A stretch of DNA of 64,000 nt from Protopterus annectens. Taxonomy: Eukaryota > Chordata > Ceratodontiformes > Protopteridae. The position numbers and the translations under genes were made by a program. The notes beneath the pieces were generated by a model. That model ran no database searches and was not told where the DNA came from. It saw only the letters and a program-made list of their open reading frames with translations. This document shows, piece by piece, positions 45,056-56,239 of this stretch. The first letter of the stretch is position 1. The number at the start of each line of letters is the position of its first letter. The stretch is taken from the NCBI RefSeq assembly GCF_019279795.1, contig NC_056729.1, positions 1,867,503,439 to 1,867,567,438 of the forward strand. Direction: 5' to 3'.

Positions 45056-47985
45056 CAGAATCACTTTCCTGCAAAATTTTAGCAAAAGGATCTATTTCCT
45101 GCTTGGTAGAATCATTTTCCTCAGGACGTTTGGTGACGTGCTCTTATTTCCTGCTTGGTAGAATCATTTTCCTCAGGACGTTTGGTGACATGCTTTTATT
45201 TCCTGCTTGGTAGAATCATTTTCCTCAGGACGTTTGGTGACGTGCTCTTATTTTCTGCTTGGTAGAATCATTTTCCTCAGGACGTTTGGTGACGTGCTCT
45301 TAGTTCCTTCTTGGTAGAATCATTTTCCTCAGGACGTTTGGTGACGTGCTCTTATTTCCTTCTTGGTAGAATCATATTCCTCAGGACGTTTGGTGACGGG
45401 CTCTTATTTCCTGCTTGGTAGAATCATTTTCCTCAGGATGTTTGGTGACGTGCTCTTATTTTCTGCTTGGTAGAATCATTTTCCTCAGGATGTTTGGTGA
45501 CATGCCTTTATTTCCTGCTTGGTAGAATCATTTTCCTCATGACGTTTGGTGACGTGCTCTTATTTTCTGCTTGGTAGAATCATTTTCCTCAGGACGTTTG
45601 GTGACATGCTCTTACTTCCTGCTTGGTTGAATCATTTTCCTCAGGATGTTTGGTGACGTGCTCTTATTTCCTGCTTGGTAGAATCATTTTCCTCAGGATG
45701 TCTGGTGATGCGCTCTTATTTCCTGCTTGGTAGAATCATTTTCCTCAGGATGTTTGGTGACGTGCTGTTATTTCCTGCTTGGTGCAATCATTTTCCTCAG
45801 GACGTTTGCTGACGTGTTCTTATTTCCTGATTGGTGCAATCATTTTCCTCAGGACGTTTGGTGACGTGCTCTTATTTTCTGCTTGGTAGAATCATTTTCC
45901 TCAGGACGTTTGGTGACATGGTCTTATTTTCTGCTTGGTAGAATCATTTTCCTCAGGACGGTTGGTGACGTGCTCTTATTTTCTGCTTTGTAGAATCATT
46001 TTCCTCAGGACGTTTGGTGACATGCTCTTATTTCCTCCTTGGTAGAATCATTTTCCTCAGGACATTTGGTGACTTGCTCTTATTTTCTGCTTGGTAGAAA
46101 CACTTTCCTCAGGATGTTTGGTGACGTGCTCCTATTTTCTGCTTGGTAGAATCAGTTTCCTCAGGACGTTTGGTGACGTGCTCTTATTTCCTGCTTGGTA
46201 GAAACATTTTCCTCAGGACGTTTGGTGACGTGCTCTTATTTTCTGCTTGGTAGAATCATTTTCCTCAGGAGGTTTGGTGACGTCCCCTTATTTCCTGCTT
46301 GGTAGAATCATTTTCCTCAGGATGTTTGGTGACGTCCCCTTATTTTCTGCTTGGTAGAATCATTTTCCTCAGGACATTTGGTGACTTGCTCTTATTTCCT
46401 CCTTGGTAGAATCATTTTCCTCAGGATGTTTGGTGACGTGCTCTTATTTTCTGCTTGGTAGAATCATTTTCCTCAGGACATTTGGTGACGTGCTCTTATT
46501 TCCTGCTTGGTAGAATCATTTTCCTCAGTACGTTTGGTGACGTGCTCTTATTTCCTGCTTGGTAGAATCATTTTCCTCAGGACGTTTGGTGACGTGCTCT
46601 TATTTCCTGCTTGGTAGAATCATTTTCCTCAGGACGTTTGGTGACGTGCTCTTATTTCCTGCTTGGTAGAATCATTTTCCTGAGGACGTTTGGTGACGTG
46701 CTCTTATTTCCTGCTTGGTAAAATCATTTTCCTCAGGACATTTGGTGACGTGCTCTTATTTCCTGCTTGGTAGAATCATTTTTTTCAGGACGTTTGGTGA
46801 CTTGCTCTTATTTTCTGATTGGTAGAATCATTTTCCTCAGGATGTTTGGTGACGTGCTCTTATTTCCCGCTTGGTAGAATCATTTTCCTCAGGACGTTTG
46901 GTGACTTGCTCTTATTTTCTGCTTGGTAGAATCATTTTCCTCAGGACGTTTGGTGACTTACTCTTATTTCCTGCTTGGTAGAATCATTTTCCTCAGGACG
47001 TTTGGTGACGTGCTCTTATTTTCTGCTTGGTAGAATCATTTTCCTCAGGACGTTTGGTGACGTGCTCTTATTTCCTGCTTGGTAGAATCATTTTCCTCTG
47101 GACGTTTGGTGACGTGCTGTTATTTCCTGCTTGGTAGAATCATTTTCCTCAGGACATTTGGTGACGTGCTGTTATTTCCTGCTTGGTAGAATCATTTTCC
47201 TCAGGACATTTGGTGACGTGCTGTTATTTCCTGCTTGGTAGAATCATTTTCCTCAGGACGTTTGGTGACGTGCTCTTATTTTCTGCTTGGTAGAATCATT
47301 TTCCTCAGGACGTTTGGTGACGTGCTCTTATTTTCTGCTTGGTAGAACCATTTTCCTCAAGATGTTTGGTGACGTGCTCTTATTTCCTGCTTGGTAGAAT
47401 CATTTTCCTCAGGACGTTTGGTGACGTGTTCTAATTTTCTGCTTGGTAGAACTATTTTCCTCAAGATGTTTGGTGACGTGCTCTTATTTCCTGCTTGGTA
47501 GAATCATTTTCTTCAGGACGTTTGGTGACTTGCTCTTATTTTCTGCTTGGTAGAATCATTTTCCTCAGGACGTTTGGTGACATGCTCTTATTTTCTGCTT
47601 GGTAGAATCATTTTCCTCAGGACGTTTGGTGACGTGCTCTTATTTCCTGCTTGGTAGAATCATTTTCCTCAGGACGTTTGGTGACGTGCTCTTATTTTCT
47701 GCTTGGTAGAATCATTTTCCTCAGGACGTTTGGTGACGTGCTCTTATTTCCTGCTTGGTAGAATCATTTTCCTCAGGACGTTTGGTGATGTGCTGTTATT
47801 TCCTGCTTGGTAGAATCATTTTCCTCAGGACATTTGGTGACGTGCTCTTATTTCCTGCTTGGTAGAATCATTTTCCTCAGGACGTTTGGTGACTTCCTCT
47901 TATTTCCTGCTTGGTAGAATCATTTTCCTCAGGACATTTGGTGACGTGCTCTTATTTCCTGCTTGGTAGAATCATTTTCTTTCTG
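45056..47985. repeat. Minisatellite, 52-bp unit, about 56 copies
   Basis: The unit is GAATCATTTTCCTCAGGACG, TTTGGTGACGTGCTCTTATT and TCCTGCTTGGTA. Point variants alternate (TTTCCT/TTTTCT, GACG/GATG/GACA, GTGCTC/TTGCTC/GTCCCC) and unit length is kept almost without exception. Confidence 0.98.
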
Positions 47986-49004
47986 CAGGCTTGTCACAGA
48001 GGCGTGACTATTACTCTGTGCAACTTTTAGAGCCTGAATTCATTCAGTTGGTGTCTTCAGCTCCTGCAGTACATTAACAAAACGTTATTCCTTCTGAAAT
48101 TTTCTTGGAGATTACTTTGATACCACAGTACTTCATGAGACATGGTATTTTCATCTTCCTCAGTAACAAGCACTGCCTGCTTCCCTTTATTGATCCTCTC
48201 AGATTTCTTTTGTTGGATAAACTGGGTTAAAAACATGCCTTTCACTACTTTACTGTCATAAAATAAAGATCATAGGCAGTCTCTTAAAACTGTATTCTTT
48301 AGCAATGCATTTTCAAGTTGCAGATTTTGGTATTGTTTTAGAGTCAAGAGCAGTGCAATCCATGGTTTACCAGTCTTGTAATATGTCCTCACTGTTACTA
48401 ACTTGAATCTGCAACTGGTTTCACTTTTGTCTTTCGAGTGTGCACCATTTCGTGTTTGTTCTCTTTCTTGTCTAAGCACCATTTTCCCAGCTTCACTTTT
48501 TCTTATTTGTATTCAGAACAAACATGCTTAATTTGCTTTTGATCTAGCTTAGCATGTTTTGACTTTTTTATATATCAGTGTAGTGCCACATTCTGATAAT
48601 TTGCTCGACACAGCTATACATTTACACTTCATTACTGTGGTTCTCTAGCAGTATACTTCCTGATAAAATTACTTTGAGATTACATTCATACACACATTTT
48701 TACAGTCACGCTACTCTTTTATTTCCCCTGTATTCTCTTGCTTTAACTTACTGTGGTCCTTCATCCATATCTTTTTTCTATAAAAAGTAAAACTTTATTG
48801 TCTGAATATAATTTTATAACTTAGTAGAGTTTTTTTTTCTTTCTTTCATTTCAGAGCCTGTGGTCACCACATCTGACCACAATACTGCAGGAGCTCTGCC
48901 ACAAGGTCCTGCATCTTCAAGTTTACTGAGAATTTTGTCATTCTTTAATGTAGGCATATTTATCATGAAGAACCATGCTGCGTATTAACTTTAATCAGTT
49001 ACAT
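47986..49004. other. Unassigned DNA with minus-strand open frames
   Basis: Outside the two minus-strand frames described separately (48057-48482), no gene or repeat is recognisable. The flank of the 52-bp array is at 47986. Confidence 0.5.
48057..48482 (-). pseudogene. Unidentified coding-like remnant, two frames
   Basis: On the minus strand a 70-codon frame (48482-48270) reads MVLRQEREQTRNGAHSKDKS, then CRFKLVTVRTYYKTGKPWIA and LKQYQNLQLENALLKNTVL, stops, and is followed by a 62-codon frame (48245-48057): LTQFIQQKKSERINKGKQAV, LVTEEDENTMSHEVLWYQSN. Charged, helix-prone composition and a leucine-spaced segment suggest a relic of a coiled-coil protein. I do not recognise the family with confidence. 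It might be a processed or exon relic of a host gene. Confidence 0.25.
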
Positions 49005-50276
49005 ACATAGGTTCATAGGATGTTACTAGGCTATTGACCCAAGGGTGTTTCCAAGCCTAGCCATTAAATCCCAATATAATACTAGAACAGAGATATAGTC
49101 TAGGCCCAATATTTTTCTAGCAAAGACTACCTATGTCCTTCAGAGAAGGAGGGGCAATCCCTGGCAGAAATGTATGGTTCCCCATCCAACCATCCAGGTT
49201 GTGCTTAAACAGGGTCACAGAGGTGCTCTGCTTGACATGGATTGGAAGCCTATTCCAGAGTAGTGGCAACCTCTGAGAGATGCATCTGTGTCTCCAGCAG
49301 GTCCTGTTTATGTCACAGGCTAGACTGAGGTCCCTGGAATGGGTGACTCTAGTCCCATTTGACTTACAGATGTGCAGCATTTGGGTCACAGACAGCCCTG
49401 TAAGCCAGACATAAGTCGCCTCTAAGCAGTTTATACTCTACTGATTACAGTAACAGTGACTTCATTCTCTCCATATAAAACGTGCTGGAGACCCAGAATT
49501 TTCTTAGAAATCTCTGAGGTCTCTCAAGTTGCTGTAGGTGTCTGGTACGCTACATACCAAAGGGAGGGTAACATTCAATAATAGGTCTGAAGAGGAACAA
49601 GTACACGTGAGTTATAACCTCTTTTGCTCTTCAGGCAATGCTTTTGCTTAGCATGTGAGCAAAGTAGAATGCTTCCTCACCACAGTAGACACAAGATGGT
49701 TGAAGTTGAGGTCACACTTAACTTGTGTTCCCATGTCTCTCACTAAAGAATTGGTTCTTAGGGTATTATTACTTATTTTATAATCAGCAGGGACATTGTT
49801 TTTATCAAAGAGAATGACGGTGCAATTTTAAGCATTTAGTTTAAGACCTGCATTGGTCTATGCAAGCCCCTTTTAAAGAATGCTGACATCACTAGTGGAT
49901 TCACTGATAGCACCTAATTTGCCGTCATCAACAAATGTAGTTAGCCATAACCCCTGTGTTTTGGCCTGGATTTCTGAGAAGTATATGCCAAACAAGAGGG
50001 GGACCAGCACTGATCCTTGTGAGACCCCACTGGTGACAAGTCTGCTAGTAGAGGTAAAGTCTCACACTTTGAGTGTTGCTGATCTGTTAGTTTGCAACCC
50101 ATCTGACAACATAGGAGTTGATATTCAACTGCGTTAGTTTGTCGATGCCCGAATATGAGACTGTGTCAAAAGCCTTAGCCAGCTCAAGACAGGCTGTGGG
50201 CACAGCTTTACTGTTGTCTATGGCTTTGGTCACATTCTTGAAAAAGTCCACCAGGTTTAGCAGGCATAACTTAATC

Positions 50277-50668
50277 AGGTCTATATCCCATTATCGAACT
50301 TCCAAAATATCGAACACCATAAGCTCGAACTTGGAAGCTCAAAATGTGATATAATCAAAACCTCAGAACAGCGAATTATTTGCCAAGGAACATTTGCTGT
50401 TCCAAGAAACACACACACAACACAATCACACTAAAAACCTATGTCTAACGTGGGGGGCTTTGCCCCCCACACCCCTCCTACTTAAATATACCAACTCCGA
50501 GATCGCACCACAGTGGAGGAAATAGTGAAGCCACAGAAAGGCCCACAGAATTCTTGCCTTGGGTAAGAATTTGTTGTTCCGTGGCTCCGATATTGTCAGC
50601 GTTCACGGTTTCACGTTCAATGTAATGCCGTTCGACATTATCCATTTTCATGGTTATGATATACACCC
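50277..50668. mobile_element. MITE-like 392-bp insert in CR1 copy E
   Basis: The insert is bounded by a 9-bp direct repeat, AACTTAATC (50268-50276 and 50669-50677), and its termini form an imperfect inverted repeat: AGGTCTATATCCC at one end and GGGTGTATATCAT read from the other. It codes for nothing and includes a perfect GGGGGGC...GCCCCCC hairpin near 50453-50469. A 9-bp (or 8-bp) duplication with short inverted ends points to a cut-and-paste DNA transposon. The superfamily is not clear from the ends. Confidence 0.65.
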
Positions 50669-50974
50669 AACTTAATCCCCACTTCCTTGAGAAAACCAAA
50701 CTGGGGTGGATCTAGGGTGTGGAAGTCACCTATATCCTTATTTATGCAATCCATGATGATATGTTCCATTGTCTTACAGATGAGGCTCGTTAAACTTATG
50801 GGTCTGTAGTTACCCAGGTCTGTTACCGAGCTGCCCCTTGTGGAGGGGTTAACAGATACTGTTTTCCATTCGGCGGGGACAAAGCCAGTTCTCGGGCTGT
50901 GGTTGAATAGGGTGCCTAGTTCAGTGGATAGTTGTTGTTTAAGAACATTAAGAATGGAGCCCAGAATGCCACCT

Positions 50975-51108
50975 GGTTCATAGGTTCATAGATTAGCACT
51001 AAGCTAACTGCCCTTGCAATCCATTTTAAGCCTAGCCAGTTGTCCCTTGTGAGACTCAAAAACTTCACCTTGTGTTTGCAAGGCAAACACCTTAACCATT
51101 AGGCCACC
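50975..51108 (-). mobile_element. tRNA-derived SINE with CR1 tail
   Basis: Read on the minus strand it starts GGTGGCCTAATGGTTAAGG, a pol III A box (TGGCCTAATGG), then has a degraded B box (GTTTTTGAGTCTC). The body is close to the CR1 3' UTR (TGGCTAGGCTTAAAATGG, then GGGCAGTTAGCTTAGTGC) and it ends CTATGAACCTATGAACC. The tail is shared with the CR1 LINEs here, so the CR1 RT likely mobilised it. CCACCTGG and CCACCTTGG flank it and may be a short target duplication. Confidence 0.8.
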
Positions 51109-52424
51109 TTGGTCAGATGGAGACTGTGTTCTTAGTCTTGAAGAAAGCATCGATGACTTGCTCTTTGGAGATGTAAGGAGGAGGTGATGTTGAAGACGTG
51201 GTTTGTGGTATGCTTCGGGGATAGCAGGGTGAAATTTTTGCCAAACCTGTCTGCTAGCAGGTCAACAATTTCCTCAGCATCAGTGTGTGAGATACCATCC
51301 ACAGTTAGTCCAGCACACATCTGAGGCCTACCTTTTAGGATGTGGACGTAGCTGAAGAAAGCCTAATGGTTATCCTTGACTATAGTTGCTAAATTTTTCT
51401 CATAGTTGCTCTTTGAGGATTTTACGAGTTTGTCTTATTTGTTTGTTTAGGCTGAGGAAGGTGCTCTTCCAGTTCTGTGTTCTCACTTTTTTTATTTTTA
51501 AACAGCAGCTTATTTCCCTGATTGTATAATCTATTAATGTTCACCAGGATGGTTTGTTTTTTTCTTGAGGATCTTGGTTTAATCCTATCAGGCATGGCTG
51601 CATCTATACATTTATGAAGATGTTTATAAAGGCATCAGTGTATACCTTAGTACAGCCGTCAATCCCACCTGTGGAAACTGGAGCTTGCAAGTCAATTATA
51701 CCGCCCCTTAGGAGGGCATAGTTAGCTTTAGTGAAGTTTTTTAGCCTGACTCCTCCTTTGGGGAGTTCTGGTGCTATTGCTACTTCAATAATAACTGATT
51801 AATGGTCAGAGTTAATGTGTGCAGGCCCTACATTTGAAGCAATGAATCAGTCACTCATATTGGTAAGGACCAGGTCTAGAATATTAGAACCTATTTGTTC
51901 CAGATCATCTGAGTTAAAGTCCAGGAAATTTTGTGCGAGTGAGTTTGAGTTCATATAGGTTTCCTAGTTAATGGAGGGATAGTTGAAATCACTCATGACT
52001 AGGGTGTTAGGTTGTACTTTACTTGTCCCAAGAAGATCTAAATAAGCTGTGTGGGCCTCTTGGTTCATGGAAAGGGACCTGTAACTGGTGATGACATGAA
52101 GGGGGGGGGGGTCTTACCCACAGTAATTTGGACTTGGAATAATGCCACAGAGTTATCTTGTCTAACCAGTCTATGGACATAATTATCTTTAATGAAGATA
52201 GATACTCCATTTGGTTCTCACACCTTCAATTTGTGGTCTGAAAGTGTGGAAGGCATTGTACCCTTGCAAGGCCAGGATACTTACTGCAGCCTTGAACAAG
52301 GTTTCTGTGACTGCACAAATGTCAACATCATCCATGGAGAGGAGTGCTTCTAGAGAGTGCAGTTTCTGATTTAAATTCTTAGCATTTAGCAGCTTGACCC
52401 TTATCTTCTTTATGTCTGATATTT

Positions 52425-52790
52425 TCACATTGGAAATTTTGTTTTTGTGACCGTGCATAAAAAAGGCATTATGGGGGAGGCAAGTGCCTTAGCCGGCAAC
52501 CGAAATCCCAGAGGTGCCAGGTAAAGTCCATCTCTAGCAAAGCAGCATGGGCTATCCACTATGTTACCCCAGGCTGACGGAAACTGGATCCCCTCAGAAT
52601 GACACAAGAAACTTAGCCATTTACTGAAGTCAATAATTTTTTGTTATATTGTGGCATCATCCTTGGAGAGAGTAAAATGCTGCTCAAAACTAGGGACATA
52701 CCTGCCAGGGACATATATTCAGACAGTCCAATCATGTCTCTCTCTTCATATAGTCCAGACAGGTACATCTGAAGTTCACACCAACATAAA
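52425..52790 (-). pseudogene. CR1 copy E ORF1 (esterase) C-terminal part
   Basis: Read on the minus strand, the end of ORF1 shows RDGLYLAPLGFRLPAKALAS (about 52545-52485), the block with the catalytic Asp and the neighbouring conserved segment of the SGNH-type esterase in CR1 ORF1. Upstream pieces resembling VNDLRCTCLDYMKRDM are at about 52770-52720. The N-terminal half with the catalytic Ser is missing because the copy ends near 52790. Confidence 0.7.
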
Positions 52791-52814
52791 ATATGACTAG
52801 TGCTCCTAGACCCA

Positions 52815-53715
52815 GTCAGCGGTCCTGTCCTTCATGGAACCATCCTCTCCAACAGCAGTCCTGCAAAACAGAAGGATGCTACAAAGATGAAATTAAATAC
52901 AGCATATCTGCCTTGAGCTGCCCCTCAAACTAAATGTCCTGCTAAGGAACCATTCCCTCCAACAGCAGTCCTGCAAAACAGAAAGACACTACAAAGCTGA
53001 AATTAAATATAGCATATCTGCCTTGAGCTGCCCCTCAAAATAAATGTACTGCCAAGGAACCATCCCCTCCAACAGCAGTCCTACAAAAACAGAAAGATGC
53101 TACAAAGATGAAATTAAATACAGCATATCTGCCTTGAGCTGCCCCTCGAACTAAATGTCCTGCTATGGAACCATCCCCCTCCAACAGCAGTCCTGCAAAA
53201 CAGAAATACGCCACAAAGCTGAAATTAAATACAGCATATCTGCCTTGAGTTTCCCTTCTAACTAAACATCCTGCCAAGGAACCATCCCCTCCAACAGTAG
53301 TCCTGCAAAACAGAAAGACGCTACAAAGCTGAAATTAAATACAGCATATCTGCCTTGAGCTGCCCCTTGAACTAAATGTCCTGTCAAGGAACCATCCCCT
53401 CCAACAGCAGTCCTACAAAACAGAAGGATGCTACAAAGCTGAAATTAAATACAGCATATCTGCCTTAAGCTGCCCCTCGAACTAAATGTCCTGCCAAGGA
53501 GCCATCCCCTCCAACAGCAGTCCTGCAAAACAGAAGGACCCTACAAAGCTGACATTAAATACAGTATATCTGCCTTGAGCTGCCCCTTGAACTAAACATC
53601 CTGCCAAGGAACCATCCCCTCCAACAGCAGTCCTGCAAAACAGAAGGATGCTACAAAGCTGAACTTAAATTCAGTATATCTGCCTTCAGCTGCTCCTCGA
53701 ACTAAACGTCCTGCC
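52815..53715. repeat. Tandem array, 110-bp unit, about 8 copies
   Basis: CCAACAGCAGTCCTGCAAAA recurs every 110 bp (52851, 52961, 53071 and so on), with GAAATTAAATACAGCATATC and TGCCTTGAGCTGCCCCT in each unit. The array starts just after the break in CR1 copy E. Confidence 0.95.
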
Positions 53716-54148
53716 AAAGTTAATACATTCAAATTCTCTCTGTGTATACCACAGTTGCTCGCCTGGGTCTATAGCACGTTTAGACAGCCCATTTATCCTA
53801 TTTTACCTAACCAACCCCTAAAAACTAAACCAGTTTGGACAGACTAAAGTACTCTTCATTACCAGAAATTGGAAGGAAATAAGAAAGTATTCCCTAAATT
53901 CTAACAAAAACTGGGAGCTAAAAACAAGTGTACTGCATGCCCCTAACTTGAAAACCGTTCACCTGAAACTGTTCTATTTTACAAATAAAAAAGTCTATTT
54001 CACATAAAAAGCTTTACCTATAAAATAAACTCCAGGTTCCAAGATCCTTGAGTCTGGTAAAGCCCTGCTCTGCTAGGGCTCGCTCTGCACCCCTCCCTGC
54101 CCCCAATTTCCACCCGCCCCCACTGCTGCAGGCTTTATAGCTGCAAAA
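53716..54148. other. Unassigned DNA
   Basis: Nothing is recognisable between the 110-bp array and the end of DIRS-3. Confidence 0.5.
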
Positions 54149-54374
54149 AGTACAGTTGTGTACACTTACCATAAATGTAGATGTTCGAGTGTATTCACTG
54201 TTGCAGCCATTACATTTGGGTAATCCTGCTGGCAGGTTGCCCTCAGTCGGCCTGAATACCAAAGTCTTGGGTCCTGCGTCAGCTGCTGTTACCTCTTCCC
54301 TGACGTCAGGTCGTCAGGGGGTATAAACGAAGCAGCCAACACCATTTTCTTCAGTTTTTCTTGCCCCAGAAAGG

Positions 54375-54710
54375 TAGCCAAAATATATATATAAAATACA
54401 TACACCAATATAAACTTTACCTTCATTTATAAGCATATACACCACATAGGCTGTATAAATCAGAGAAAGAAAGAAAAGTTCCAGCAGAAAAAAGGGGGAT
54501 GGCAGGTGGGTAACCTGGACTGCAACAGTGAATACATTCAAACATCTACATTTATGGTAAGTGTACACAACTGTACTATGTTCTTCGTGTTTCACTGTTG
54601 CAGTCATTACATTTGGGTAGAGTCCCAAAGCTATGAGTGGGAGGCTGGAGCTAAACAGCATTAGGAGCGGCTATGAGGCCCTGCAGAACTGCAGTGGCAA
54701 AGTATGCCCT
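54375..54710. repeat. 336-bp target duplication, left copy
   Basis: This segment of DIRS-3 (TAGCCAAAATATATATAT to GGCAAAGTATGCCCT) is repeated at 56240-56577 with only one substitution and a 2-bp AT difference that I can find. The Penelope-like element lies exactly between the copies. It contains the DIRS-3 ICR and the end of its YR gene. Confidence 0.92.
54525..54620 (+). repeat. DIRS-3 ICR, first copy
   Basis: CAACAGTGAATACATTCAAA through GGTAAGTGTACACAACTGTA is the reverse complement of the right end (54149-54205). TTCACTGTTGCAGTCATTAC after it should match the left end outside the window. A second copy is in the duplicated segment at about 56390-56485. Confidence 0.85.
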
Positions 54711-54711
54711 T

Positions 54712-55485
54712 ATAATAGAAGTGGAAAAAGAGGTGGTGAGTGGTAGACAACATAAATATCACCCAATTTTAGGAATGGATGAAAAAATTAAGGTAATGAG
54801 AAAGGTAGATGAGTTTGATGGTTCAAGTAATCTTGTTATGGATTACAATGGTGAAGCTAAATTTATTACTAATTTAATAAAAACTGAATGGCAGAAATTT
54901 GCTGAGCTGTCAGATCTGAATTGCCTTTTTGAACACCCATTTAAATGTACTTATAGGAAGGGTAAGAACCTTAAAAATTATTTTGAGACAAAGGGGAGGG
55001 GACAAATTAGAAAAAAGGGCAGAATAGGAACATTTAAGTGTGGAAGTTGCCCACAATGCCCTTATATATATGCTCGAGATGCAGTCCATATACAGAGTAG
55101 AGACATCCTGGTTAGGAGTACTGAATATGCAAATTGCCACACAAGTGGAATTATTTATTTGAGCATTTGTAAAAAATGCCAAGCTTTTTATGTGGGAAAA
55201 TCTGAACGTAAATTGAAAAATCGGATATATGAGCATAATTATAATATTAGAACTGGTTGTACCAATAATGCTCTGTTTAGACATAAAACGAAATGTTTGG
55301 ATGCAGAGTTCTATTTTTTTGTCTTAGAAGTGGTGAAGAAAGACATCCGAGGGGGGCCTTGGGAAGATACTATCGAATATAAAGAATTGTTATGGCAACT
55401 CCAGTTGGAATCATATAACTATCCAGGCCTTAATAATATAGTGTCCCTTGTGCCAGTACTAAAATTGAGGGCAGCTAAGCTGTGA
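54712..55485 (+). pseudogene. PLE-2 linker and GIY-YIG endonuclease, 5'-truncated
   Basis: The open frame continues leftward into duplicated DIRS-3 sequence, so its first ATG (54673) is not the gene's own. The PLE part starts IIEVEKEVV and reads LIKTEWQKFAELSDLN, FKCTYRKGKNLKNYF, and the cysteine pair segment GTFKCGSCPQCPYIYARD. The endonuclease follows: GIIYLSICKKCQAFYVGKSE (GIY-YIG core with YVG), RKLKNRIYEHNYNIRTG (catalytic-helix Arg and EH), and NALFRHKTKCLDAEFYFFVL. The frame is intact from the junction to the stop at 55485. The RT is absent, so it is a truncated gene without its partner domain. Confidence 0.88.
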
Positions 55486-56077
55486 GTGGTATGTCATTTT
55501 TTAAAGCAAATGGCCAGGTTATTAAAGTGTTTTTTGTTTTTGCCCTTATCTTTTTGATTATAGGGTAACTAGTCTTAATACATTCTAGTAATAATAAATA
55601 TTAGATTAAGATTTACATATTTTAATAAAGAAATATATTAAGTGGTAGGCATTATATGAAGAATTTAATAATGAAGGAAGCTATAATTCTTATTTTCAAC
55701 AGGTTAAAGTTAGTGTTTTGTGTAACATCCTTATTTAAACACTAGAGGGAGTATGTGGATTAACAAATTAGATAAGATGTAGGCAGATTTTTAATATTTT
55801 ATTTAATTCCGATATTTATGCTGTATATTGTGAATGATTCTTATTGTAATTGGAATTTTATATAAAGAATTAAGGATATTTTATGCATTTATAGTAAGAT
55901 GTAACTTAGATGTATTTGTTTTGTTAGAAACTATGAGTTTTTAATAGCATTTAATAATGTAAGGGATAGCAAGTTGCAATTATAATGAAGTATTTCAAGT
56001 GTGTTTAATTAATTTGTTAATTAAATTAATTGACTGTGTATTTAAAAGCAAGGATGGATTGGATGTGATGTATTGCA

Positions 56078-56110
56078 TCTGAAGAAGTGTTTTAAACGAA
56101 AACGCAGGTG
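56078..56110 (+). other. PLE-2 structured motif, hammerhead-like
   Basis: CTGAAGAAGTGTTTTAAACG followed by AAAACGCAGG resembles the CUGANGA...GAAA halves of a hammerhead core around a short stem (GTGTTTTAAAC). A complementary stem III strand with a UH cleavage site is not evident. Such motifs are known in Penelope-like elements; here it is a candidate. Confidence 0.35.
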
Positions 56111-56239
56111 TGTAGACATAGCGTTTGTGCTTTGGACTGTCTTGGATTTATTTTTGTGTTCCAGTCGTTTTGGTGGCATTAAAATCTATTTTCCAGCAAG
56201 GACTGAGTTGCCTTTCTCCTCTGGTGCTTTTGTAACTAG

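Larger units (their letters stand above)
49117..52460 (-). pseudogene. CR1 copy E ORF2, decayed
   Basis: Down the minus strand: VKLLNAKNLNQKLHSLEALL and MDDVDICAVTETLF (endonuclease start, about 52400-52290), a linker region with GLTVDGISHTDAEEIVDLLA (about 51310-51250), RT parts around 50800-50000, and the C-terminal frame 49389-49117 with SRDLSLACDINRTCWRHRC, SQRLPLLWNRLPIHVKQST and LDGWMGNHTFLPG. The region that should hold FADD (about 49910-49930) is damaged. Confidence 0.85.
49005..52790 (-). mobile_element. CR1 LINE copy E, long, with two inserts
   Basis: A 3.8-kb CR1 copy on the minus strand runs from the 3' tail (CATAGGTTCATAGG at 49005) through RT, linker and endonuclease into ORF1, where it is cut at about 52790. 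It is interrupted by a MITE-like insert (50277-50668) and a SINE (50975-51108). Removing both leaves a continuous CR1 order. It is decayed by many small indels. Confidence 0.88.
54711..56239 (+). mobile_element. PLE-2: 5'-truncated Penelope-like element
   Basis: A 1.5-kb 3' part of a Penelope-like element, of another family than PLE-1, inserted in DIRS-3. It keeps the linker, the GIY-YIG domain and an AT-rich 3' region of about 750 bp with a structured motif (56082-56102). The insertion is flanked by a 336-bp direct repeat of the target, much longer than an ordinary target duplication. Confidence 0.9.

Noticed and set aside
48057-48482. Naming the minus-strand frames as a shugoshin exon
   Set aside because: The likeness is a few spaced residues recalled by eye. 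Without a search it cannot support a name.
52815-53715. The 110-bp array as promoter monomers of CR1 copy E
   Set aside because: Copy E is cut inside ORF1 before the array and lacks its 5' UTR, so the array is not in the leader position as it is for copy F.
54673-54711. ATG at 54673 as the true start of the PLE-2 gene
   Set aside because: This part is duplicated DIRS-3 sequence read antisense to its YR gene. The in-frame joining to the PLE is by chance.
56078-56110. A full hammerhead ribozyme in PLE-2
   Set aside because: Core-like halves are present, but I could not find a stem III partner or a UH cleavage site, so it is only listed as a candidate motif.
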